Source of the DNA: an uncultured Oscillospiraceae bacterium
Lineage (GTDB): Bacteria > Bacillota > Clostridia > Oscillospirales > Oscillospiraceae
NCBI GenBank assembly: GCA_910587285.1
Contig: CAJULM010000013.1
Span: 1 to 64,000 of the forward strand
Length of the DNA stretch: 64,000 nucleotides
Direction: 5' to 3'
Shown: one piece after another, positions 57,235 to 64,000 of the stretch
Layout: the number at the start of each line of letters is the position of its first letter
Position numbering within the stretch: the stretch's first letter is position 1
Position numbers and translations under genes: made by a program
Notes under the pieces: model-generated
The model's input: the letters and a program-made list of their open reading frames with translations, nothing else
Databases searched by the model: none
What the model was told of the DNA's origin: nothing

Positions 57235-57431
57235 CTGGCTGTCGGCCAGCGAGATAACCTCGTCATTCCGGCGGGCTTCTGTTATAGGCAGCGTCAGCTT
57301 CCACTTCGCCTTGCGCAGTCTGCTGCTATGCAGCTTGTATATGTACTTCTGACAAACTAACTGCTTCGACAGGGCAGTTCACCTCTCTTGCAATATATTT
57401 AATTGAATTGATGTGCTAAAAAAGAAAAGCC

Positions 57432-57593
57432 TTACTGATTGTCTTCGTCCAAATACTGAAACCATTCCTCGTAGAACCTTGACCGGTGCTGCTCTATGTA
57501 CTCCTCCATAGCCTCATCACTCTCCATGGGGTCGATGTCTTCCTCCTGGGGCGGAGCGTAGTCCGCGTCCCAGTATTGATATGTATCACGCAA
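57432..57593 (-). CDS. 53-residue acidic protein coupled to helicase
   Basis: TTG start overlapping the helicase stop by 8 nt. The product is very acidic (APPQEEDIDPMESDEAMEEY ... FQYLDEDNQ). It sits between helicase and polymerase genes, so it is probably part of the transcription/replication module, e.g. an inhibitor or clamp-like peptide. Confidence 0.5.
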   Translation of the reverse strand: MRDTYQYWDADYAPPQEEDIDPMESDEAMEEYIEQHRSRFYEEWFQYLDEDNQ

Positions 57594-58803
57594 CGGTGTC
57601 TTCTCCTTTACTTGTTTCGTTAATCCAGTCGATGAGCAGAGCTCTCATACGCCTGCTCGGTATGTATAGAGTAATGGGCTTTTCATCCCGGATGGCGCTC
57701 CGCCAAATCCATTGGAGCATCTCGGACAACGCATAGGCATCCCGGTTGAGCTCAATGTTCCGGGAACGGAAGAACTTCAGAATGTTCGGGTCGGCAAAAC
57801 GATTGACCATGTAGGCCACATCTGTTCTGTCTTTATAGCGGTTGGTGGCTCTGGCGCTGGTCTGGATGAAGTTCTTGCGGAATCTTCCGGTCTTGGCGTC
57901 TACCAGTTTATGGGCATCTCTCTTGAAACACGTCCACATCCGCGTATCAGTACTGCTCTCGTCCAAGCCCTGGAAGAATCTCTTCATTCCATTACGCAAA
58001 TCGCGGATGCTGGGGTCATTGTATCCGCGTTTATCATACCACCCATTGGACAACGCGTAAAAGTGATTACCAACAGCGTTAAGCCTCTTATCGTCAACAA
58101 TGGTTATCAACTTGGAGTAGTCAATAGGAGGTGGGGCGTCCGGCCTATCTGAAAAGCAGAACCCGGCTCCGTCTTTTTCCACGCCGACAACCTCATATTC
58201 AAAGCCGAAGAACTCCAGGTACGCCTTCTGATACTGTCCGTCAAAGAGATAGGTCAGCATAAAGGCTTTGTCAAAAGCTCGGAGCAACTCAGGATTCAAA
58301 ATATTCATTAAGGCTGAGTCCAGCCGGAACAGGGAACCGGTATCGGCCATCTCCTTATAGTCGTAGAACCGTCCTGTGTACTCTGTATCCTTCCAGCGGA
58401 TATGGCCGTTTTCACCCACATCCGCAAGTTGATTTACTATCAGCTCGAAATCCCGATTGGAGATATTGAGCCGCTCAATGACCTGGATACTCTCATCTAT
58501 AATAAGGGAGTAGTGCTGCTCCCGAACAAGTCCAATAGCCTCGTTGTCCATCAGGTAAAAGAGGGAGTGGGTGGCTGCCACATTGTGGCCTGCTCTCAGG
58601 TGGAGCTTCAGCTCAGTGGACTTGCTCATGTAGTCGCTGTCCGGCTGGTCAAAGTCGCAGCGCTCGCAGATGCGGCCGACCTCGTCCAGATATGGAGTGA
58701 TGTAGAGGAACCGCTTCGTACCCTTGTTGCGGTTCATGTATCGGATGGCGGCGGACGACTTGCCGCGTCCCATCCTCGCATCAACAACAGTAATGTGGTT
58801 CAT
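57586..58803 (-). CDS. SF2-like helicase/ATPase
   Basis: A 405-residue protein. ARMGRGKSSAAIRYMNR near residue 8 is Walker A (GRGKS) and YSLIIDESIQV near residue 103 is Walker B in DExx form. ATHSLFYLMDN near residue 79 resembles motif Ia/Ib, and TSARATNRYKD near residue 330 a motif VI-like patch. It heads the minus-strand operon with the RNA polymerase. Likely opens DNA for replication or transcription. Confidence 0.75.
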   Translation of the reverse strand: MNHITVVDARMGRGKSSAAIRYMNRNKGTKRFLYITPYLDEVGRICERCDFDQPDSDYMSKSTELKLHLRAGHNVAATHSLFYLMDNEAIGLVREQHYSLIIDESIQVIERLNISNRDFELIVNQLADVGENGHIRWKDTEYTGRFYDYKEMADTGSLFRLDSALMNILNPELLRAFDKAFMLTYLFDGQYQKAYLEFFGFEYEVVGVEKDGAGFCFSDRPDAPPPIDYSKLITIVDDKRLNAVGNHFYALSNGWYDKRGYNDPSIRDLRNGMKRFFQGLDESSTDTRMWTCFKRDAHKLVDAKTGRFRKNFIQTSARATNRYKDRTDVAYMVNRFADPNILKFFRSRNIELNRDAYALSEMLQWIWRSAIRDEKPITLYIPSRRMRALLIDWINETSKGEDTVA

Positions 58804-59574
58804 TTTGTTTGAAATATCACCCTTTCTTAAAAAATAGTTGAAAATAAGAAGCGAAAATGTTCAGGACACTCTGCGGGGACTCAGCAAGTTATACTGTCGT
58901 TTAAAAGAGTGTGATTTAACTTGATGTGAGTTGCTTTTACTTAATATGAAAAGTCCCTTTCTCTTTTAATAAGACCCATTCCACAAACCATTGCGGGACA
59001 AGGCTTTGCGGGAACGGCCAGGACACTCTCACTGTCCTAAAGTGATTTTGGATTCAATTTTCAAGGTACACGGGGTGGGCTTTGTATGCTGCTCCTTGCA
59101 ACATATTTTATTGTCTTGAATTTGCCATTATTATAGCACACGAAGCTCTTTACCGTCAACTCAATAAAAGAAAAATTATCAAGAAAACCTGTCCAGATTG
59201 AGGGCAAGGAAAACCTGCCGGGGTTAAGCCACTTTCTCTTTTGGATGCCATGCCTTTGCCACACAATCAGCCACGCAAGTGGCTTAACCACCGATATCTT
59301 CCTGGACAATATTACATAAAAAAGTTATAGAAGGCTGACAGAATGTGCGGAAATTGAAAAAAATAAGGGTGTCAGTTAGATGAACCGACTACCACAGTAT
59401 GGCGGGGTGCTGGGGGCCGAAAATACCATAACCACCCCGCCCTACTTGCCATAGCGGGAAAAGGGCAAGTAGACGGCAAGGCAGACGGGCAGGGCAGACG
59501 GACGGAAAAGCAAGGCACGACAGGCCGACAGGGTACGCCCATTATAGGCATGAAAAATAGCTGTAAAAAATGTG
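58804..59574. promoter_or_regulatory. Divergent intergenic region with inverted repeats
   Basis: About 770 nt between the minus-strand helicase operon and the plus-strand HTH gene, with no convincing gene. It holds GGTTAAGCCACTT (59222-59234) with its complement at 59277-59289, GGCGGGGTG (59401) with CACCCCGCC (59433), and CTACTTGCC (59442) with GGCAAGTAG (59464). CAGGACACTCT occurs twice (58860 and 59019). It is a candidate control region or replication origin. Confidence 0.5.
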
Positions 59575-59603
59575 TTGACAAGCTGGGAAAAATGTGGTAC
59601 TGT
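59575..59603 (+). promoter_or_regulatory. Sigma-A type promoter
   Basis: TTGACA, 17-nt spacer and TACTGT. The leader to 59,734 contains GCCGCCCAACG/CGTTGGACGGC and CGCCG/CGGCG hairpins that could attenuate expression of the HTH gene. Confidence 0.75.
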
Positions 59604-59734
59604 ATTGGTGGACAGCGGAAATCACTGTCACACAACGGGGTATAAAAACAGCCGCCCAACGTCTCGCACACGTTGGACGGCCTACCCCAAACAAATTTGA
59701 CACGCCGGAAAGACGGCGAGAAGGGAAATTTACC

Positions 59735-60772
59735 ATGAAAAACCCAAAATTGAACATGTTCGGGGATAACGGTAGTTTATCCGAAAACGCCGGGAAAGTC
59801 AAGGATTTTGACCAAACAAAACGCAATTTTGAGATTGCGCTTGCAAGCGGTCAGGACTACTCCGGGGCGTTGCTGGAATTGTCCACGGCTATTGCATACT
59901 CCGTTGTTCGCAAGTGCATTGACCCGCAACGCAAGACCGCCGCAGACCGTGAAACCGTCAGTAACAACGGATTGAACCCCGCTATGGTTGAACTGCGCCG
60001 GGGGATTGCTTTCGACCGCCGCACGCTGGACAACACGCAGACCGCCGCCGCCAAGGCTACCAAAATCACCTACACCCTGGACGGCGACCCCGTGACCGTG
60101 ACCGCAGACAAGGACGCAGAAACCGCCCTTAATGCCCTAATCGGTGAAACGCTTTCGGACGGTATCGACCTTGTACAGACCGCCGCCCTTGCCCTGTTGG
60201 AGCAGGCCGCAGACCGCGCAGACGGCCCCGGTTGGCTTGACCGTCCCTATACCGTGCGCCGCTTGTCTCGCCGTGTCTACATCAAGGAAACGGACGGGGC
60301 CGCCTATCGGGACGATGAAACCACCCCGGCGCAAGAGGTGTACCGGGCCGTCAGGCGGGCCGTCCAAGAGTCCCGCGCGGTCCAGACAGACCCCCGCAAC
60401 GGTTACACCTACATTGAGGACTTGACCGCCGATGGGCTGGACACCATCTATTACCGATTGCACAAATACGCTGATTTGGGCGGGTATGCACACAACGGAC
60501 AGGATGGGGGCACACTCCCCGGCGCTCCCGCTGGGTTTGGACAGGGCGGGGGACACTACACCGCAGACCGACAGACCGTGAACGACTACGACGCACTCAT
60601 TGAGAAGTTGGACTTAACCCCGCGCCAGCGCGAAGTGTTGGAATTGCGTATGCAGGGCAGGGGATATAAAGCGATTGCGACCTATCTTGGAGTGTCAGAC
60701 AAGGCAATCAAGAAAACCGTGTTGCAGATTCAAAAAAGAGCTAATGCAATCGGGCTTTCCCCTGACAAATGA
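59735..60772 (+). CDS. Phage protein with C-terminal sigma region 4/LuxR-type HTH
   Basis: A 345-residue protein starting MKNPKLNMFGDNG behind GAGAAGGG. The C-terminal 45 residues (DLTPRQREVLELRMQGRGYKAIATYLGVSDKAIKKTVLQI) are a classic sigma-4/GerE-like HTH. The rest has no known domain. It is the first plus-strand early gene beside the RNA polymerase module and may direct transcription or regulate host/phage promoters. Confidence 0.75.
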   Translation: MKNPKLNMFGDNGSLSENAGKVKDFDQTKRNFEIALASGQDYSGALLELSTAIAYSVVRKCIDPQRKTAADRETVSNNGLNPAMVELRRGIAFDRRTLDNTQTAAAKATKITYTLDGDPVTVTADKDAETALNALIGETLSDGIDLVQTAALALLEQAADRADGPGWLDRPYTVRRLSRRVYIKETDGAAYRDDETTPAQEVYRAVRRAVQESRAVQTDPRNGYTYIEDLTADGLDTIYYRLHKYADLGGYAHNGQDGGTLPGAPAGFGQGGGHYTADRQTVNDYDALIEKLDLTPRQREVLELRMQGRGYKAIATYLGVSDKAIKKTVLQIQKRANAIGLSPDK

Positions 60773-60788
60773 ACAGACATTCCGCACC

Positions 60789-60817
60789 GGGCGGGGCCAT
60801 ACGGCCCCGCCCTTTTT
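60789..60817 (+). terminator. Rho-independent terminator
   Basis: GGGCGGGGCC and GGCCCCGCCC with loop ATAC, followed by TTTTT. Confidence 0.93.
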
Positions 60818-61500
60818 GCGTCTGGACGGGCAAGGCGGGACACGTCCAGCGGGGTGCAGGGACGGCCCCCGCCGCTCCACCGCAGACAGGGTTCCCCCCT
60901 TGCGGTTAGGGGTGCAGGGACGGCCCCGCTGGGGCGGTCAAGCCCTGCCGTTGTCCAGGGAACACAAGCGGAGATGTCCGCCACTTCCCAAACGGGCAAC
61001 AAGTCCGACTGAGGGACTATAAAGCACAGTATAGCTGACATATTCAGCCGTCGCTGGTGCCGTGAAATTAAGCCACGGGTTCGAGATTGTGAAAATCCCC
61101 AGAGGTTTGAGCCTATGAACCTAAGTGCGGCTTGCATAACTGATGGCTATGCGTGAACGACCGAGGACGGTCAGTAGTATCGTCCGAACTCCCCACCCAA
61201 GGGTGTACGGCTCCAAGGAGCTGGGAGCGAGGGCATATAGGTATGAAAGCCCGATTTGGTTTAGTATCGTGAATCTGAGGTTTTTGAGCCGGGCCGACGA
61301 ATAGCAGAAATGCTATCAAGCGGCAATGAATACCACGACTGGCAGTATAGGGTGTCTTTACACCCTATGGCCTGAGTGTGGAGCTTCCGGCGCCGGTCCG
61401 GTTTATCATTGATAGAGCCGCTGAGGGCAAGCCTTTCGGCGGCTCCTTTGAGTGATAAACCCTGAACCGTTTACGCTCAAAAATCTCACTGAAAGGGGTA
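60818..61500 (+). ncRNA. Large structured non-coding region, candidate ornate RNA
   Basis: Nearly 700 nt without a gene, packed with short perfect hairpins in 61,150-61,465: GACCG-AGGA-CGGTC (61159), CACCC-AA-GGGTG (61194), GCTCC-AA-GGAGC (61210), ATAGCA-GAAA-TGCTAT (61301) and ATAGGGTGT/ACACCCTAT (61347). A closing GGTTTATCA/TGATAAACC (61400/61453) encloses GAGCCGC/GCGGCTC. The 19-bp tract starting GGGGTGCAGGGACGGCC occurs twice (60851, 60909). The density of stems with tight loops is that of a folded RNA such as GOLLD, ROOL or HEARO, which live in phages and mobile DNA. No match can be verified here. Confidence 0.6.
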
Positions 61501-61506
61501 TGTAAC

Positions 61507-62256
61507 ATGACCAGGGAAGGGAACATAGCCAAACTGGCGCAGTTGAAGTCTGAGGTCGAGGGAATCGTCAAGACCTACAATGACGCCATCCAGAATGGCC
61601 GCTTTGAGGAGAGCACCAAGGCCGACGGCGCTATGGCCGAGAAAATCAACGAGTACACCGCCACCGTGCGGGATATGTGCTTCGAGGATTGCAAGGCCAC
61701 CGACGACCCCATGCTCACCGCCGTCAAGACCCTGTCCTACGTCACCATCGGCGTGAAGGACGAGAAGATGGGCGATGACAAGGTCCCCGTCCGCACCGTC
61801 GTCGATAAAGAGCGGGCCATCGACCTGCTCAAGCTCGACAAGTATTGCGGCGGTATCGGCCACGACAAGGAATGGATGCACGTCGCCCAGAAGATGAACT
61901 TCCTCCTGACCTGCCAGAAGGCCCGTGACCTGGGCCTCGACCCGCAGAAGGTCAATGACTCCTACGCTATGTCCGAGATTGCCCGGCAGTTCGAGATGGG
62001 CAAGAATCCCACCAGCAAGACCAATATGCTTCGCACTTTGCAGATGGTCGTCACCGCCATGCTGGGTGACGGCTATAAGGCCACCAGCCATGATGTCAAC
62101 TTCCTGTTGTCTGTGTATAGCCGGAAGAACCGCAAGGCATTGGTGGTATCCTGCGCCAATCACCGTAGCTTCCGGGGCTACATCGCCGAGGTCTGCCACC
62201 GCATCGTCACCGGCAAGGAGTACGAGCTGGAGTACAAGACCAAGCGGGAGGGCTAA
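61507..62256 (+). CDS. Unknown phage protein, helical
   Basis: A 249-residue protein starting behind AAAGGGG. Helical throughout: LAQLKSEVEGIVKTYNDAIQNGRFEE at the start, TAVKTLSYVTIGVKDEK in the middle, KTNMLRTLQMVVTAMLGDGYKATSHDVNFL toward the end. No family recognised. It lies directly after the structured RNA region, as if the RNA were its leader or neighbour. Confidence 0.65.
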   Translation: MTREGNIAKLAQLKSEVEGIVKTYNDAIQNGRFEESTKADGAMAEKINEYTATVRDMCFEDCKATDDPMLTAVKTLSYVTIGVKDEKMGDDKVPVRTVVDKERAIDLLKLDKYCGGIGHDKEWMHVAQKMNFLLTCQKARDLGLDPQKVNDSYAMSEIARQFEMGKNPTSKTNMLRTLQMVVTAMLGDGYKATSHDVNFLLSVYSRKNRKALVVSCANHRSFRGYIAEVCHRIVTGKEYELEYKTKREG

Positions 62257-62505
62257 TCGCCCGCCTGACAACTGAATATCGGGTTTTGAAGAACCGCCGC
62301 AAGTCCAAGCCTGAAGGGCAGTCCAATGACGGAATGGGTTTTTGTAGGCGGTTTTTCATACCCACAAGAGCCCCGTCTTGTTTTGGCCGCTGCGCTGGCG
62401 ATGGCATATACCGACAAGAGCGGTTTGGACAGTAATATCAAGAAGACACTTCTTGCACTAAAACGTAGCCCATATCGCTTCGAGAAAAAAACGGAGGTAG
62501 AGCCG

Positions 62506-62862
62506 ATGAACGAGTCTGACCAGCACAAACCGAGTGATGGCATTCCCGTAACAGATCACGGAGACCTGCTTCTTTCTCCAGAGCTTTTCACACATATGAT
62601 AAAGACGGCGGTAAAAGAGGCGGTGTCAGAGGTTTTATCAAAGGTACAAGTGGTGGCGGCTGTTCCGCCCGTTCCGGCTCCTGCCGTTTCAGTCGCGCCT
62701 AAAAGGCGTTTTTCTGCAAAGATGAAGAAGCCGGCAGAGTGGGAGGCGATTTTGGCGCTTTGGAAAAGCGGCGATCTGAGCGCGGCCGACGCCGCAAAAA
62801 TGGCCGGTATGTCTGAATCCAGTTTTCGCAATTACTCCAGCGGAAAGAAGACCTTCGATTGA
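62506..62862 (+). CDS. Phage HTH protein
   Basis: A 118-residue protein. The start ATG 62506 has GGAGG; the frame is also open upstream to 62326 without a good ribosome site. The C-terminus (EWEAILALWKSGDLSAADAAKMAGMSESSFRNY) is a resolvase-like HTH. A Pro/Ala/Val linker (VVAAVPPVPAPAVSVAPKRR) separates it from a helical N-terminal part. Likely a DNA-binding regulator. Confidence 0.6.
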   Translation: MNESDQHKPSDGIPVTDHGDLLLSPELFTHMIKTAVKEAVSEVLSKVQVVAAVPPVPAPAVSVAPKRRFSAKMKKPAEWEAILALWKSGDLSAADAAKMAGMSESSFRNYSSGKKTFD

Positions 62863-62914
62863 CAACCGCAGGAGTGGGTTTTATAATGGGCGTATCGGGT
62901 AAGGAGGCGGTACA

Positions 62915-63286
62915 GTGCAAAATTTTGACTTTGGACCTTCGGAGTTCGACGCATTTGTCGAGAGCCTTGCCGACCTGCGTGAAGATCGCGTGTCGGTTCT
63001 GAACCCCAACAGGGTTCAGGCGATGCAGTTTTCCTATGCGGCAATTCAGAAAGTCCTTCTGGAATCCGGGTGCGATGCGAAAGTGACGTGTAGGCAGAGC
63101 GAACTTGCTCCTGATGTTGGAGTGGTTGAGGTGGAGGGAAAAGAAATCGACCTAAAAAACCTTGCGTGGTTTTGCCGCGCCGCCGAGTTTGCCGATGCTA
63201 CGGAGGTTTATCCGTTGACAAACGGAAAGGTCAGGATGGCATTTGGGTTCAACAGACTGCTCAATTCGCAAACAATCGAATCATAA
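62915..63286 (+). CDS. Unknown phage protein
   Basis: A 123-residue protein starting at GTG behind AAGGAGG. Acidic helical N-terminus (FGPSEFDAFVESLADLREDRV) and alpha/beta C-terminus (ELAPDVGVVEVEGKEIDLKNLAWF). No family recognised. Followed by a terminator. Confidence 0.6.
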   Translation: MQNFDFGPSEFDAFVESLADLREDRVSVLNPNRVQAMQFSYAAIQKVLLESGCDAKVTCRQSELAPDVGVVEVEGKEIDLKNLAWFCRAAEFADATEVYPLTNGKVRMAFGFNRLLNSQTIES

Positions 63287-63294
63287 ACGTTCGG

Positions 63295-63326
63295 AAAAGC
63301 TGCCAGTTTTCTGGCAGCTTTTTTAT
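63295..63326 (+). terminator. Rho-independent terminator
   Basis: AAAAGCTGCCAG and CTGGCAGCTTTT with TTTT loop, followed by TTATTTG. Confidence 0.92.
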
Positions 63327-63381
63327 TTGTTGAGAAACTGCGCAAGTATAAGGCGTGGAAAATGGGAGAGGAGTTGAATAT

Positions 63382-63552
63382 ATGTCTATCGCCGAACGCA
63401 ACCAAAACGCTATGGCCTATATCGAGAAGTGTGAGCGACGCCGTCAGAGGAAGGCTCGCCGCCGTCAGCGCCGGTTCGACCGATTCATGCGGACGGCAAC
63501 GCTGTTTGCCGGTGGTATCTGTGCGCTTGCCGCCGTCATGGCGCTGGTCTGA
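63382..63552 (+). CDS. Small basic membrane protein
   Basis: A 56-residue protein: a strongly basic first part (CERRRQRKARRRQRRFDRF) and a C-terminal hydrophobic helix (TATLFAGGICALAAVMALV). Starts behind GAGAGGAG. Single-pass protein of unknown role. Confidence 0.6.
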   Translation: MSIAERNQNAMAYIEKCERRRQRKARRRQRRFDRFMRTATLFAGGICALAAVMALV

Positions 63553-63555
63553 TAC

Positions 63556-63610
63556 GCAGGTAGAAGGTCTCCCGATTGGCCGTCGGCCCGGTTCGAGTCC
63601 GGGTGCCTGT
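63556..63610 (+). other. tRNA-like structure lacking a full set of arms
   Basis: A 55-nt segment: GCAGGTA pairs with TGCCTGT as acceptor stem (two G-T pairs), and CCCGG-TTCGAGT-CCGGG is a perfect T-arm directly joined to it. CCGA-TTGGCCG-TCGG can form an anticodon-like arm with GGC; only nine bases remain for a D-arm and there is no variable loop. No CCA. It is a tRNA relic or a phage tRNA mimic. Confidence 0.45.
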
Positions 63611-63653
63611 GCGCCGTGCGGTCGCGGGCGCTGCAGAGCCCAATCCGCCATGA

Positions 63654-63680
63654 GGGCGGGGCGGAGTCGCCGCCCCGCCC
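63654..63680 (+). terminator. 11-bp GC hairpin
   Basis: GGGCGGGGCGG and CCGCCCCGCCC around AGTCG. No T-run follows, so it may be an RNA stability or structural element rather than a terminator. Confidence 0.5.
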
Positions 63681-63774
63681 GGTATCCCCGAAAATTCTAA
63701 AGCGAGGTTCGAGGCTGTATGGCTGGCACGGTACGATTCCGTGGGGCGGTTTTCGCCTAACGCTTAGTCCGCGC

Positions 63775-63957
63775 ATGGTGATTGCAAATATAAACGGGGT
63801 CATGTCCAGGAATATTGAGGTAAACCTCCTCCCGCGGTGCGTTGGACGAATTGGTAGAGTCACCAGCCTTTCACGCTTCGAGGTGTTTCTGATCGGCGAG
63901 TTCCAGTTTTCCGCCGACACAATCAGCGAGGCAAACGCCGAGCTCAAGCAAGAGTAA
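63775..63957 (+). CDS. 60-residue phage protein, start uncertain
   Basis: The frame from ATG 63775 (or 63805) ends at 63957 just before the ribosome site of the next gene. It reads NIEVNLLPRCVGRIGRVTS... ending FQFSADTISEANAELKQE. A second stem-loop like a T-arm (CACGG-TACGATT-CCGTG near 63,728) lies upstream. No clear ribosome site; low confidence. Confidence 0.4.
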   Translation: MVIANINGVMSRNIEVNLLPRCVGRIGRVTSLSRFEVFLIGEFQFSADTISEANAELKQE

Positions 63958-63969
63958 AGGAGGAAGTCC

Positions 63970-64000
63970 ATGAACAGAATTGAATTGGTCGGCGCTCTGG
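63970..64000 (+). CDS. ssb: Start of single-stranded DNA-binding protein-like gene (cut by window end)
   Basis: Behind AAAGGAGGAAGTCC, ATG opens MNRIELVGAL, close to the SSB opening MNKVxLIGRL. Only ten codons are visible, so the identity is tentative. An SSB would fit the replication genes of this element. Confidence 0.45.
   Translation, partial: MNRIELVGAL

Larger units (their letters stand above)
48386..64000. mobile_element. Element 2: phage-like, inserted in sigK (right end outside window)
   Basis: From the sigK junction to the window end the DNA is AT-richer than the host and carries phage-type genes: small holins, endolysin, YonO-like RNA polymerase, helicase and SSB start. No integrase or capsid gene is in view. 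The position inside sigK matches skin elements of Bacillus and Clostridioides, which are excised by a serine recombinase in the mother cell. The recombinase is expected further right. Confidence 0.75.

Noticed and set aside
59061..59309. 82-codon minus-strand frame as a gene
   Set aside because: No ribosome site, odd composition, and it contains the inverted repeat; taken as non-coding.
60818..61500. Group I or group II intron
   Set aside because: No reverse transcriptase or homing endonuclease gene, no recognisable domain V or P-Q-R-S core, and flanking genes are intact.
62326..62505. Upstream extension of the HTH gene to 62326
   Set aside because: No good ribosome site at 62326, while ATG 62506 has a clear GGAGG; left as an alternative only.
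63859..63935. Possible tRNA-Glu (loop CTTTCAC, D-arm-like GAC...GTC)
   Set aside because: The anticodon stem has mismatches, and no T-arm or matching acceptor stem follows; it lies in an open frame.

Overview
The window is a GC-rich stretch of a spore-forming Firmicutes chromosome, most like gut Oscillospiraceae (Flavonifractor/Lawsonibacter/Oscillibacter type). This rests on the conserved murB-rapZ-yvcK-whiA-dnaE order, HPr kinase, a sporulation sigma-K gene end and strong AGGAGG ribosome sites. The species cannot be named from the sequence alone.

Region 1 (1 to about 31,050) is the right-hand part of a contractile-tailed prophage read left to right. It holds a rolling-circle type replication protein, HNH endonuclease, two P27-type small terminases around a ParB-methyltransferase, TerL, portal, protease and HK97-fold capsid. 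Connectors, sheath, tube, a -1 frameshifted tail chaperone, tape measure and XkdP-XkdU-like baseplate genes follow, then tail fibres, endolysin and holin. Minus-strand cargo interrupts the tail operon: three tiny hydrophobic peptides inside repeated copies of the tape-measure start, a 44-residue gene, and a HicAB toxin-antitoxin pair. Between the fibre genes lies a likely peptide-modification cassette: a protein with 31 cysteines, all in its second half, followed by two small genes and a radical SAM/SPASM enzyme.

Region 2 (about 31,000 to 48,385) is host chromosome. It has a conserved clostridial protein whose 5' end looks cut by the prophage, murB-rapZ-yvcK-whiA-orf-dnaE-cls, tRNA-Thr(CGT), and a pair of radical SAM genes (one HemW-like). 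An aldo/keto reductase with ferredoxin domain, an endonuclease/exonuclease/phosphatase protein, rpmB, hprK and an Ogt-like gene complete it. It ends with a short minus-strand reading frame that matches the last codons of sigK.

Region 3 (about 48,386 to the end) is a second, more AT-rich phage-like element that begins inside sigK, so it is probably a skin-type intervening element. Nearest sigK are lysis genes (holins and a two-domain endolysin whose first domain matches the endolysin of region 1). Next comes a minus-strand module with an 868-residue single-subunit RNA polymerase of the YonO/QDE-1 type (RxP ... GMDxDGD), a zinc-ribbon protein and an SF2-like helicase. A divergent plus-strand module carries a sigma-region-4-like HTH protein, a highly structured non-coding region of about 600 nt, unknown phage genes, a tRNA-like relic and the start of an SSB-like gene cut by the window edge.

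The best candidates for undescribed biology are the Cys-rich protein/radical SAM cassette in the tail-fibre operon, the RNA-polymerase element inserted in sigK with its structured RNA, and the repeated tape-measure-start modules carrying antisense membrane peptides.
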